64,000 nucleotides of DNA from Paenibacillus oceani (GTDB lineage: Bacteria > Bacillota > Bacilli > Paenibacillales > NBRC-103111), in the NCBI RefSeq assembly GCF_014705615.1, contig NZ_JACXJA010000037.1, positions 1-64,000 of the forward strand, in the 5' to 3' direction. A program made the position numbers and the translations under genes. The notes below the pieces were generated by a model. It worked only from the letters and a program-made list of their open reading frames with translations. It was not told the origin of the DNA and did not search any database. This document shows positions 55,701 through 63,404 of the stretch, in pieces (within the stretch, counting starts at the first letter, position 1; each line of letters opens with the position of its first letter).

Positions 55701-56455
55701 GCGAGTTGTTTCTCGGCAAAGCTCCATCGCTGAGGGCTACCCGACTACACGATAAGTCGATGGATAACAACGTCGAGGCGGTCCGCTATTCGATGCCCAA
55801 GATGGTAGTCCGCAAGGAAGGTGCAGATCTGAGTAGCCGGTTCGTCCATGTGATGGAACCGTATTCCGAAGGCAGCGATCCGCGCATTCGGCGCGCGGAA
55901 CTGCTTCAGCCGGAACAGGGCGGGGGAGGAGATGTCGCGCTGGCTGTAGCTTACGGCGGTACAACGGATATTATACTCAGTTCGGGCCCCGCCGGTCTGC
56001 GGCAGCCTCTGATAGTAGGCGATATAAGCTTGTCGGGCGGCATCGGCTTCATCCGGATCGAGAACGGGGAGGTCGCTCAGATGGTGCTGATCGGCGGCAC
56101 GTTGCTGAGCAAGGGTGAGCTCGCAATCCATGGAGACGGACCGGCGGAAGGGGTTATCGATAGTGTGCTGCGCAAAGCGGACGGCGATCCGGTTGACGCT
56201 CTAGTCACTGGCGCGGCCGTTCCCGACGATGCGGCGGGGAACTGCGTCATCGTGACTCACCCGGACGGAAGCGCGAACGGGTATCCGATTCGGGACATCG
56301 TACGTGAGGAAGGACGGACGCTTCTGCTGATCGAAGGCACGGACCCGGGTTTTACGATCCGCGAGGACGGTAGCTCGGACATGAAGTTTTATCCTTTCAA
56401 AAAATGGAACGGGCCACACCTTTTCCGGATCGACAATGTTGTCCGGCTCCGATGA
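52769..56455 (+). CDS. heparinase II/III-like polysaccharide lyase with CBM9-like domain
   Basis: About 1229 residues from TTG 52769 (AAGAGGGG eight bases upstream; ATG 52778 and ATG 52652 are alternatives). An N-terminal CBM9-like domain (IGEAPIIDGSLDEAVWSQAARISGF, about 30-230), an alpha/alpha-barrel region (about 480-740, NGNHNNDYHNWIGLIALSRATGHPRYIHQAL), and a heparinase II/III beta-sandwich with YGHDHLDPLNLALFACGQELLPDIGYTHT and STMCHNTVIVDGKDMDRN. These enzymes cleave uronic-acid polysaccharides by beta-elimination. No signal peptide is seen, unusual for such a large lyase. Convergent with an AraC gene two bases past its stop. Confidence 0.85.
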   Translation: MRNMAKPAMEVGRTGKEGPIAVVVGQTDRWSIIPRIGEAPIIDGSLDEAVWSQAARISGFRGIYVNEPVSPDEDTEVRLACDDSCLYFGITGRGDDGARAAAERIDILLSAPQRPDRFFHIPLDIATGPREMNMVYGHGVKFLEQPESIRSALRSGGEGWTLEVAVPIASVMDREPLPGDEWRINVIRCCGIAAPRPLSSIIPVRQSAIIDLGLPTSGYSVRVDVLPEGRMSRLYWHRLPGNDEASRPEPWLPVQAALIYGGFTDKRLLLDAEELGGCDFASVKLTWRMPSGERTTIQEFEVDAAAGTISFRHPKPLETGWYELEMNVTDRMNRQRLLLLSFDSQSLIEAGENLYVPPPAADLRIVVEEAPSEEVVRLLELIPPQPGFIFGGDPECPELYAGDKLFRWEPSDPFALVSPRTGTRYPNDRFPEDKAFVVHNRKGEEVRVPYYEDADGRRYSMTGLLWYEQKIYALNQTSKLAKYDPLGAARLLDRWADAYAGWVPTNDYPWGCYPTEGNAGPPYHYWGGVWSRWSTSDLGELRHLAEAYAEVKKTNAFEILSEETGVDADRKIVEGMFRPSYAFFDSFSNGNHNNDYHNWIGLIALSRATGHPRYIHQALERIRLFVAGRFLFDGFFGEVCVSYHLQSIGGLQAAIEAAKGWTDPGGYVSPRSGQRADDLDLERDYPALHAFKRVISGITYPNGHYYPIQDTWAFSKSRSLDPAGASLFLPASGIARLTLGSGERQIQLYMSCVPKYGHDHLDPLNLALFACGQELLPDIGYTHTLYRQWTRSTMCHNTVIVDGKDMDRNSGVDGGSLRLFASVGADVQMMRMNQENAYPDLREYGREAWLIGFGGGTCATGGTVERPGYVVDLFRIRGGTRHEYTLNGDANRDSVMELSVPMRPYGLRLLPPGTKVTPPTGELEQGDAEGQYYGYMYIQDVQKAETGRDGYEVTLRTSGEGRLKVIGLNGSSGSGERSELFLGKAPSLRATRLHDKSMDNNVEAVRYSMPKMVVRKEGADLSSRFVHVMEPYSEGSDPRIRRAELLQPEQGGGGDVALAVAYGGTTDIILSSGPAGLRQPLIVGDISLSGGIGFIRIENGEVAQMVLIGGTLLSKGELAIHGDGPAEGVIDSVLRKADGDPVDALVTGAAVPDDAAGNCVIVTHPDGSANGYPIRDIVREEGRTLLLIEGTDPGFTIREDGSSDMKFYPFKKWNGPHLFRIDNVVRLR

Positions 56456-56457
56456 CA

Positions 56458-57318
56458 TCACGTACGCAGCGGCGGCTGCGAGCGGAATTGGCCGGGCGTC
56501 ATCCCCATATGTTTCTTGAACGCCTGGCAAAAATACGAGAAGTTCGTGTAGCCCGACCGTTCTCCGATTTCTTGAACAGACAAGGAGGTTGTCTGCAGCA
56601 GAAGTGAAGCTTGTTTCATTCGGCGGATCGTCAAAAAATCGGTAATCGTCTTGCCGGTCGTTTTCTGAAACAAGTAAGAAACATGGTTCGGCGACATATG
56701 GGCGATTTGCGCGAGCGCCTCCAACTGGAATTCCTCCTGGTAATGCTCGTCGATCCATTTCAGGATGCGCACGACGAATGGATCGACCGACGGCCGCTGG
56801 ACATCTGCCTCGCTATAGGACTGCCAGATGGGCTGGATATACTGGAAAAACGACAGCAGAAACAATGCGTTCCGCTCCAGATCGTCGATGACGGGACGCG
56901 ACCGGAAGCGTTGATCGAAGTCCCGGACCCAGTAATCCAGCTTTTCGGGAGCAAGCAACTGCTGAATTTGCAGAACGGAATCGGAGTGAAGTAAGTAATC
57001 GTGAAATTTATAAAGCGCGGGAAACGGTTTCAAAAATTCCGAGAAATAGCTCGGACTGTACTTGAGCAGCGAACGGACATAAGGCTGCCCCGGGCCGACC
57101 TCCATCTGCTGGTAGTGCGGCTGAAACGGCCGGAAGAAAAGCAGGGAGCCGGACTTCACTTCGTACAGATGCTGCTCGACGATCACTTGCCCCGCGCCTT
57201 CGTGTATATAAAAAATTTCGGCGCCGGGATGGAAATGGAACACTTCCTTGTAGGGCGCGGCCCGGTCTACGACGAGCTGAAGCTCGATTGGACGTTTCAG
57301 CGTATCCGCAAATAGCAT
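56458..57318 (-). CDS. AraC family transcriptional regulator
   Basis: About 286 residues from ATG 57318 (MLFADTLKRPIELQLVV), nine bases after AAGGCAGG; the frame is open to 57387. N-terminal cupin sensor (VFHFHPGAEIFYIHEGAGQVIVEQHLYEVKSGSLLFFRPFQPHY) and C-terminal AraC domain (LEALAQIAHMSPNHVSYLFQKTTGKTITDFLTIRRMKQASLLL, then VQEIGERSGYTNFSYFCQAFKKHMGMTPGQFR). It probably activates the lipoprotein-enzyme operon starting at 57910 and perhaps the lyase gene on its other side. Confidence 0.93.
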   Translation of the reverse strand: MLFADTLKRPIELQLVVDRAAPYKEVFHFHPGAEIFYIHEGAGQVIVEQHLYEVKSGSLLFFRPFQPHYQQMEVGPGQPYVRSLLKYSPSYFSEFLKPFPALYKFHDYLLHSDSVLQIQQLLAPEKLDYWVRDFDQRFRSRPVIDDLERNALFLLSFFQYIQPIWQSYSEADVQRPSVDPFVVRILKWIDEHYQEEFQLEALAQIAHMSPNHVSYLFQKTTGKTITDFLTIRRMKQASLLLQTTSLSVQEIGERSGYTNFSYFCQAFKKHMGMTPGQFRSQPPLRT

Positions 57319-57909
57319 CAATTTTCGCCTGCCTTCGATCAATTCGTAATTGAGCAACATTATAGCAGATATACGGAAGGCCGACACTCCAAATTAACGC
57401 AACAGGGATGGGCCGTCCTAAAACAATCAAGGGGCAGCCGTTCACGGATCGGCTTAGCGGCGAAGTTGTGTCAAATTATGATTCAGGAGTCGCAGGAAGC
57501 GGTGGAAACAAACGTTGGGCAAGGGGAAGGCTGCCGACTGATGTCGGTGGTCTTCTCTTTTCTGTCGTTCCATCTGCGCGATGAAGACGGCATGGCGACC
57601 GGAAGACGAGGCGTACCAGGCGGGAAATGATCCGGTCGAACCGTAACGAGAAAGGAATGCGGCGGGTGTGGACAAGGGGGAGACACTCAGGTACGTCACA
57701 GTTCGAGGAGCGTCCAGATTCGTAATTGAACAACATAGATTCGTGGCTGAGCCAAACCGTGCTGTCATTAATCGTGGTACGCTTGAAGCGTCGAAAGTGC
57801 GGTCGCTTTAGCCGGCGTAGTGCCCGGGCGGGCATCTGAAATGTGGAGACAGCCGCCGGTCGTCTAGGCATCGCGTTACATTCGAATAGGAACCATAGGG
57901 GGATCGGAT
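57319..57909 (+). other. about 590-base divergent regulatory region
   Basis: No supported gene; several open frames lack ribosome sites. An imperfect direct repeat, TTCGTAATTGAGCAACAT (about 57344-57361) and TTCGTAATTGAACAACAT (about 57719-57736), 17 of 18 identical and about 375 bases apart, could be paired regulator sites or a duplication. The first copy overlaps the upstream part of the AraC reading frame. Confidence 0.45.
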
Positions 57910-59235
57910 ATGGTCAAAAAAACGTTGCATTGGAGCTTGGCCGTCATCGTGCTGGGGACCGTCCTGACGGCTTGCTCGGGAGGACAACCGGGGAGCGGCA
58001 AAAGCGAAGGGTCGTCGTCGGGCGGGAAGGAGGTGGAGAAAAAGGAACCGGTCGAGCTCGTCTTTTACATCACCTCGAGCGGGTGGTCGGAAGAGCGGTT
58101 TATGGAGGAGTACGGAAACGCCGTCGTCGCGAAGTATCCCCCTATGAAGCTGAAGTTTATACCCTCTGGCAAAGGAACGCTAATTCCGGAGCTGCTCGCC
58201 GGCGGTACGACGATCGATGTGGTGATTTCGTCGATCGGACTCACCCAGGCGCAAATACTGGACAACAATCTGCAGTACGACCTGACGGGTCTGATCCAGT
58301 CCCGCAATCTGGACCTGAACCGGTTCGAACCGACGACGATTGAGCTGATCAAGCTGTTTTCGAACGGGGGGATCTACGGATTGCCACTGAACAATACGGT
58401 CGGCCTGCTGACCTACAACAAAGACTTGTTCGACAAGTTCGGCGTACCGTATCCGAAGGACGGCATGACTTGGGATGAAACGTACGAACTGGCCAAGCGG
58501 CTGACCCGGGTCGAGAATGGCGTGCAATACCGGGGCTTCATCTCCTCCGTCGCCCATATGTCTCAAATCAACCAGCTCTCGGTTCCATACGTCGATCCGA
58601 AGACGGACAAAGCTCTATTCGATCTTGACGACAGATGTCAGCGCTTTACTTCCGATCTGGCCCGGTTTTATCAAATCCCCGGCAATGGGGTGGATGCGAA
58701 GACGGTCAGCTTGACCGAGCAGTACAAGGCGTTTACGGAAACGAAAACGGTGGCGATGATGGCCCATATCGGCACGCCGGGAGCGGAATTCCAGGCGAAC
58801 TGGGATATGGTGACCATGCCGGAATACAAGGAACGCCCCGGCTACGGACCGCAGCCGTATCCGACGTATACGTTCGTGACCTCGTCGAGCAAAAACAAGG
58901 AGGCCGCCTTCGATGCCGCCGCCTTCCTGGCATCGGAGCCGTTCCAGAAGACGATGTCGAAGAGAGGGCTTATGCCGGTGATGACCGACAAGACGGTCAA
59001 GGATGTATACGGGCAGGAGACCGACTATTTGAAAGGTAAAAATCTGATGGCACGCTTTCCGAAGCAGCTTGCCGCTCCAATGCCGGTGACGCCTTACGAT
59101 GCGATAGCCAAATCGAAATGGACGGCGCAAATGGACAAGTTGATACAAGGGCTGATCGATGTGAACACCGCGCTGCGGGTAGCGGCGGAAGAGACGAATA
59201 AAGCGATAGAGGCCGAGAAGGCGAAGAAAAAGTAA
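57910..59235 (+). CDS. extracellular solute-binding lipoprotein (family 1), paralogue C
   Basis: 441 residues. Lipobox at LGTVLTACSGG (Cys about 22), then VELVFYITSSGWSEERFMEEYGN, GGIYGLPLNNTVGLLTYNKDLFDKFGVPYPKDGMTWDETYELAKRLTRVENG and SVPYVDPKTDKALFDLDD. Strongly similar, over its whole length, to paralogue B (44679) and more distantly to A (17249). RBS GGGGGAT. First gene of a rightward array with an unrecognised enzyme, a phosphotriesterase-like protein and two amidohydrolases, so its ligand is presumably their substrate or precursor. No ABC permease in the window. Confidence 0.92.
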   Translation: MVKKTLHWSLAVIVLGTVLTACSGGQPGSGKSEGSSSGGKEVEKKEPVELVFYITSSGWSEERFMEEYGNAVVAKYPPMKLKFIPSGKGTLIPELLAGGTTIDVVISSIGLTQAQILDNNLQYDLTGLIQSRNLDLNRFEPTTIELIKLFSNGGIYGLPLNNTVGLLTYNKDLFDKFGVPYPKDGMTWDETYELAKRLTRVENGVQYRGFISSVAHMSQINQLSVPYVDPKTDKALFDLDDRCQRFTSDLARFYQIPGNGVDAKTVSLTEQYKAFTETKTVAMMAHIGTPGAEFQANWDMVTMPEYKERPGYGPQPYPTYTFVTSSSKNKEAAFDAAAFLASEPFQKTMSKRGLMPVMTDKTVKDVYGQETDYLKGKNLMARFPKQLAAPMPVTPYDAIAKSKWTAQMDKLIQGLIDVNTALRVAAEETNKAIEAEKAKKK

Positions 59236-59325
59236 AGCTTTAGGCAGGCGCCTTTGCGGTCGCGAGATCCGCTTCCGGTAAAAGCAAACAGGATAAAGAT
59301 AGTTATTTGTGGAGGGAACCAACTG

Positions 59326-61455
59326 ATGAACCAAGCGCAGCAAAAGCACGAAATGTTCATATGGACTCCATTGATCGGCTTCGACAAGGAGCGGACGGAT
59401 AAGGGAGTCGCCGACTATTACTCGACGATCGGCTTCAAGCCGGACGGGATCTCCCTGTTTCTGTTCAGTCCCGATATCGTTCATCATCATGAGGACGGCA
59501 TGGAGCGGGAACGGGTGCTTCCTCCGGACAACTGCAACTACTATGGCAATGTCCGCAACGAGATTCGGGATATCCAGGAATGGACCAATTTTGAACTGAG
59601 GGAACTTGTGGCGGGGCTGGAGAGCCGCGGGGCCGAGACGTACATGGGCCTTATGGGCGTGTATGTCGATAAAGATCCCCGGCATCCGAGCCATTATAAT
59701 ACGGGACATCGCGAGTGGCTTGCCGATCATAAGGAACTGATGGGGGTGTGGACGATCGGCACCGCGAGTTTGCACGTGCTGAAGCGTTTCAAAGACGGCA
59801 CGTATTACGAGGATTTTTTTCTCGCCAAAGTTCGCCGGGCGCTTCATGATTACGGCTTCTCGGGCTTGCACGTAGCCGACAACTTCTGTCCGCCGGGCTC
59901 AGGCGGCTCGGCGAAAAACGGCGACTATTCCGACGATATGATCGACCAGTTTACAGCACATACCGGCATTAAGCTTCCAGCCGAAATAAGCGCCTCCGTC
60001 GATGACAGGGACCGGGAGGGCATCCAAAAACGCGGAGCGTACATCTGGAACCGGTACAAACGGGAATGGCTCTCGTTTTTGACGTGGCGCTGGGCGGCCT
60101 TCTGGGAGAAAGTGTGCCGGGGGCTGCACGAGGACGGCAAGAAGGTGATCGTCAACAATGCCTGGTGCAGCGAGCCGTTCGAGGCGATTTACCGCTACGG
60201 GATCGATTACAAGAAGCTGTATGAGGCCGGGGTCGATTATATCGCCGCCGAATCAGTGGCTACCAGCGTGCATATGGCCAGGGAGCTGGGCCCATATCGC
60301 CTGTACAACTATATGACGATGCCGACGTTGATGAAGGCTTACGCTCCCGAAGGCAAGCTCATTTGCCTGAACGGAGTGAAGGATTCGACCGAGGAATGGA
60401 GCACCGTGGGCCATTTTGCTTCCAATGTGGAGCGGGAAATCTATTCGCTGACCCACTATTTCATCCATACGCGGGACGGCTTGAAGCGTTCGATGGACGG
60501 CTTCCTCGTCTGTCTGGGAGACGGGCTGACACGGGAGGAGTGGGCATGGCTGAGAGAACGATGGGATATCGGCTTTGCCGAGCTTCCCCGGACCGTATTG
60601 ACTCCGACGTTCATCTGGTCAGATCACGCGATGCACGAGCTTTTACTTGACTATATCGAGACAAAGCGCTGGTCGATGCACAAGACGATTTACGAATTCG
60701 CCAAAGCCGGCGGCCAGATCGGGGCCGTTGCCCGCATCGAAGATTTGGACATCGTGTCCGGTCCGATTTTCATCCCGAACATCGATCTGATGTCCGAAGC
60801 GGAAATCGGGCGCATCTCGGCTTATGACCGCGGACCGGTTATTTGCACGAGTCCGTCTGATCGCCCGTTCCGATTGCCCGGTTCACCTGAGCCCGACATT
60901 ACTTTCCAGGATCCGATCGCCGGCTTCAAGATGCGCATTTCCGGCTACCGGATGGGCTATCTCGATTATGCCGATATTACGGCGAGTCTGGGCGAAGACG
61001 ACGGCAGTCCCGATGTGGAAGGAGATCCGCGTTATGCGGAGGATCCGGGGATATGGCGGCTGGACCTCATCTACCGCAAAGCGTCGAGCGGATTCGTACA
61101 AGCGTGCGGCAAGCTGCTGCGGGCAGCTTATGTTAGTGGGGGGGAACTTTCTGCTGACATCGAGCACCCGCTGCTGCCGATGCAGATGAGCGACGGGACG
61201 ATCCGGCTCCTGATCGGAAACGACAACCGGCTGCAATACCGGCTGCCCGTCGTAAGGACGAAGCACGCCGTCAAGCAGGTCGCGAGCAAAAGCAAATTTC
61301 CGGCGCTGCCCGTCAAGCTGGTCGACCGGGAGGGCCGCACGATCCTGCCGCGTTCAGACCGCTCGCACGAATCGATTGTGAACGGCGGCTTTATCGCCAA
61401 AATCCCTCCCGGCGGAATGACGATCTTCGACGTCGCGCTGGCGGACGAGGAATAA
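59326..61455 (+). CDS. putative TIM-barrel glycoside-hydrolase-like enzyme, family not recognised
   Basis: About 709 residues from ATG 59326 (TGGAGGGAACC upstream). No signal peptide. The first 450 residues read like an (alpha/beta)8 barrel with strand ends carrying acidic or aromatic residues: GAETYMGLMGVYVDKDP, YGFSGLHVADNFCPPG (a His-x-x-Asp at a strand end), GKKVIVNNAWCSEPFEAI, AGVDYIAAESVATS. The rest is beta-rich and ends in a typical sandwich (IPPGGMTIFDVAL). This is how many glycoside hydrolases with a C-terminal domain look, but I cannot name the family. Context (binding lipoprotein, lactonase-like enzymes, AraC) supports a role in sugar breakdown. Confidence 0.6.
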   Translation: MNQAQQKHEMFIWTPLIGFDKERTDKGVADYYSTIGFKPDGISLFLFSPDIVHHHEDGMERERVLPPDNCNYYGNVRNEIRDIQEWTNFELRELVAGLESRGAETYMGLMGVYVDKDPRHPSHYNTGHREWLADHKELMGVWTIGTASLHVLKRFKDGTYYEDFFLAKVRRALHDYGFSGLHVADNFCPPGSGGSAKNGDYSDDMIDQFTAHTGIKLPAEISASVDDRDREGIQKRGAYIWNRYKREWLSFLTWRWAAFWEKVCRGLHEDGKKVIVNNAWCSEPFEAIYRYGIDYKKLYEAGVDYIAAESVATSVHMARELGPYRLYNYMTMPTLMKAYAPEGKLICLNGVKDSTEEWSTVGHFASNVEREIYSLTHYFIHTRDGLKRSMDGFLVCLGDGLTREEWAWLRERWDIGFAELPRTVLTPTFIWSDHAMHELLLDYIETKRWSMHKTIYEFAKAGGQIGAVARIEDLDIVSGPIFIPNIDLMSEAEIGRISAYDRGPVICTSPSDRPFRLPGSPEPDITFQDPIAGFKMRISGYRMGYLDYADITASLGEDDGSPDVEGDPRYAEDPGIWRLDLIYRKASSGFVQACGKLLRAAYVSGGELSADIEHPLLPMQMSDGTIRLLIGNDNRLQYRLPVVRTKHAVKQVASKSKFPALPVKLVDREGRTILPRSDRSHESIVNGGFIAKIPPGGMTIFDVALADEE

Positions 61456-61561
61456 GGCTGGCAGCGCCGGTAACGAACATTCAGCGATCGAAGCGGCCAA
61501 AGCGTCGCAAAAGCAGCTTACGGCACGTTCAAGGAAGGAAAGAAAACAGGAGGCCATCCAG

Positions 61562-62605
61562 ATGTCCGTCATGACTGTAACCGGCAAGGTGAATGCCGAT
61601 AGCTTGGGTTGGGTTCTGCCGCACGAACATGCTTTTATCGACCTGAGACCGCTAGTGTCTGCGCCGCAGAGCATCTCGGCCAAAGTTCTGGCGAGACAGA
61701 ACGTATCCCTCGCCAACTCGGGTGCGCTGCGCCGCAATCCTTATGCCGTACTGGACAATGCGGTGATCGACGACGAAGCGGTGATCCTGGAGGAACTGCT
61801 TGCGTTCAAACAAGCCGGAGGCACGACGCTGGTCGACCTGACCTTACGGGAGATCGGCCGCGACCCGGTTTTGCTTGCCCGTCTGTCGCGGACGCTCGAT
61901 ATCCGCATTGTCGCCGGCTGCGGCTACTATATCAAAGCGACGCATCCTCCCGATATGGACGAGAGATCAGTCGAGTCGATCGCGGAGGAAATGCTGACCG
62001 ACATTCGGCACGGTATCGACGGAACCTCGATCAAAGCCGGCGTCATCGGCGAAATCGGCACAAGCGAGATCATCTACCCGAACGAACGCAAAACGCTGGT
62101 CGCCGCAGCCGCCGTGCAGCGGGAAACCGGACTCGGCCTGCACGTGCATACGGACTTGTGGGCAAGGAACGGATCCGAGGCAATTCGCATTCTTGCCGGG
62201 CACGGAGCCGATCCCGGTAAGATATGCATCAATCATATCGATGTCGATATCCGGCTCGATTATTTGAAGGAACTGCTGGACCAAGGCGTCTACATCGAGT
62301 TCGACAACTTCGGCAAAGAATTTTATGCCGACCGCAGACACCGCAGCGTATTAAGAGGGTTGTTCGCCCGGGACATAGACCGGGTGCGTGCGATTAAAGC
62401 TTTGATCGACGACGGCTACGGCCCCCGCCTGCTCGTATCGAACGATGTATGTCTGAAAACCTGCCTGCACCGCTACGGCGGATGGGGATACGATCACGTC
62501 ATCACCAATATCGTCCCGATGATGGAGGACGAGGGCATAACGCCGGAGCAGATCCGGATGTTGTATTGCGACAACCCGGCGGCATTTCTGGACGACGGGA
62601 AATAG
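61562..62605 (+). CDS. phosphotriesterase-family metal hydrolase (lactonase-like)
   Basis: 347 residues from ATG 61562 behind CAGGAGG. Metal ligands of the family are visible: H21xH23 (LPHEHAFIDLR), the bridging acidic position in AGVIGEIGTSE, His in LHVHTDLW, His in CINHIDVDI, and Asp in LLVSNDVC. Members hydrolyse lactones, phosphotriesters or similar esters; in sugar loci they act as sugar lactonases. Cytoplasmic. Two amidohydrolase genes follow within 13 bases, so the three are likely one pathway. Confidence 0.88.
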   Translation: MSVMTVTGKVNADSLGWVLPHEHAFIDLRPLVSAPQSISAKVLARQNVSLANSGALRRNPYAVLDNAVIDDEAVILEELLAFKQAGGTTLVDLTLREIGRDPVLLARLSRTLDIRIVAGCGYYIKATHPPDMDERSVESIAEEMLTDIRHGIDGTSIKAGVIGEIGTSEIIYPNERKTLVAAAAVQRETGLGLHVHTDLWARNGSEAIRILAGHGADPGKICINHIDVDIRLDYLKELLDQGVYIEFDNFGKEFYADRRHRSVLRGLFARDIDRVRAIKALIDDGYGPRLLVSNDVCLKTCLHRYGGWGYDHVITNIVPMMEDEGITPEQIRMLYCDNPAAFLDDGK

Positions 62606-62618
62606 GAAGAGGTGTCTC

Positions 62619-63404
62619 ATGAAATGGATTGATTGCAGCTGCGGGATTGGCTATAGAACCGTCAATTCCGACATCGTCAATCACGAGTTTTTCCTGATCC
62701 GGGAACAAGTCGAGCAAGCCCGTCATGCGGAGGAACTGCTGGAGACATTGGACTTCTGCGGCATTGCGGGCGCAGTCGTCTACCATGCGACGATGATCGA
62801 TGTCGACCCCGGCTATGGAAACGCTAAGCTGATGGAGGAAACGGCCAAAGCACCGGGGCGGCTTTTCCCGACCTGGACCATGTTGCCTGCCATCACGGAC
62901 GAGGCGTTTGCTCCGGAACCGCTGTTTCAGCGGATGAAGCAAAACGGCGTACGACTGCTGCGGGCTTATCCGGAGCGCAATCGCTATTTGTTGAACGCGA
63001 TAACGATGGGAGAGCAGCTCGATGCGATTGCTGCGGCGCGTATCCCGCTGTATTTGTCACCGAGTACGGGATGGGAGCACATCTACAGCGTGCTGGAGCA
63101 GTTTCCCGAGTTGACGGTGATCGTCCACAATTACGGCCTATGGAGCCACGCCCGCTTTTTGTACCCGCTGCTTCGCACATACAGCAATGTATACATCGAG
63201 TGCGGCGATATGCAGACAGCCGGCGAATTGAAGCATATATGCGGCAAATTCAGCTCGGAGCGGATTTTGTTCGGTTCCGATTTTCCAAGCAACAACATAG
63301 GAGGCCCGCTGGCAACCGTAATCGGATCAGGGATCGGTCAAGCGGACATCGCGAATATCGCCTTCGGCAATATCGAGCGTTTACTGAGCGAGGTGCGGCT
63401 ATGA
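62619..63404 (+). CDS. amidohydrolase-2 family protein lacking the HxH motif
   Basis: 261 residues from ATG 62619. The COG2159-type barrel is recognisable by LTVIVHNYGLW and the C-terminal ERILFGSDFPSNNIGG (conserved Asp). However, the N-terminal DxHxHxG is replaced by IDCSCGIG, and the second His strand reads PLYLSPSTGW. Three of the usual metal ligands are therefore missing, so it is probably not a normal metal hydrolase. It overlaps the next, intact amidohydrolase by four bases (ATGA), suggesting a catalytic plus non-catalytic pair. Confidence 0.82.
   Translation: MKWIDCSCGIGYRTVNSDIVNHEFFLIREQVEQARHAEELLETLDFCGIAGAVVYHATMIDVDPGYGNAKLMEETAKAPGRLFPTWTMLPAITDEAFAPEPLFQRMKQNGVRLLRAYPERNRYLLNAITMGEQLDAIAAARIPLYLSPSTGWEHIYSVLEQFPELTVIVHNYGLWSHARFLYPLLRTYSNVYIECGDMQTAGELKHICGKFSSERILFGSDFPSNNIGGPLATVIGSGIGQADIANIAFGNIERLLSEVRL

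Noticed and set aside
57454-57871. Leftward open frames in the region before solute-binding gene C
   Set aside because: Arg/Ser-rich products with no start signals; one contains only a short echo of the AraC upstream reading frame.
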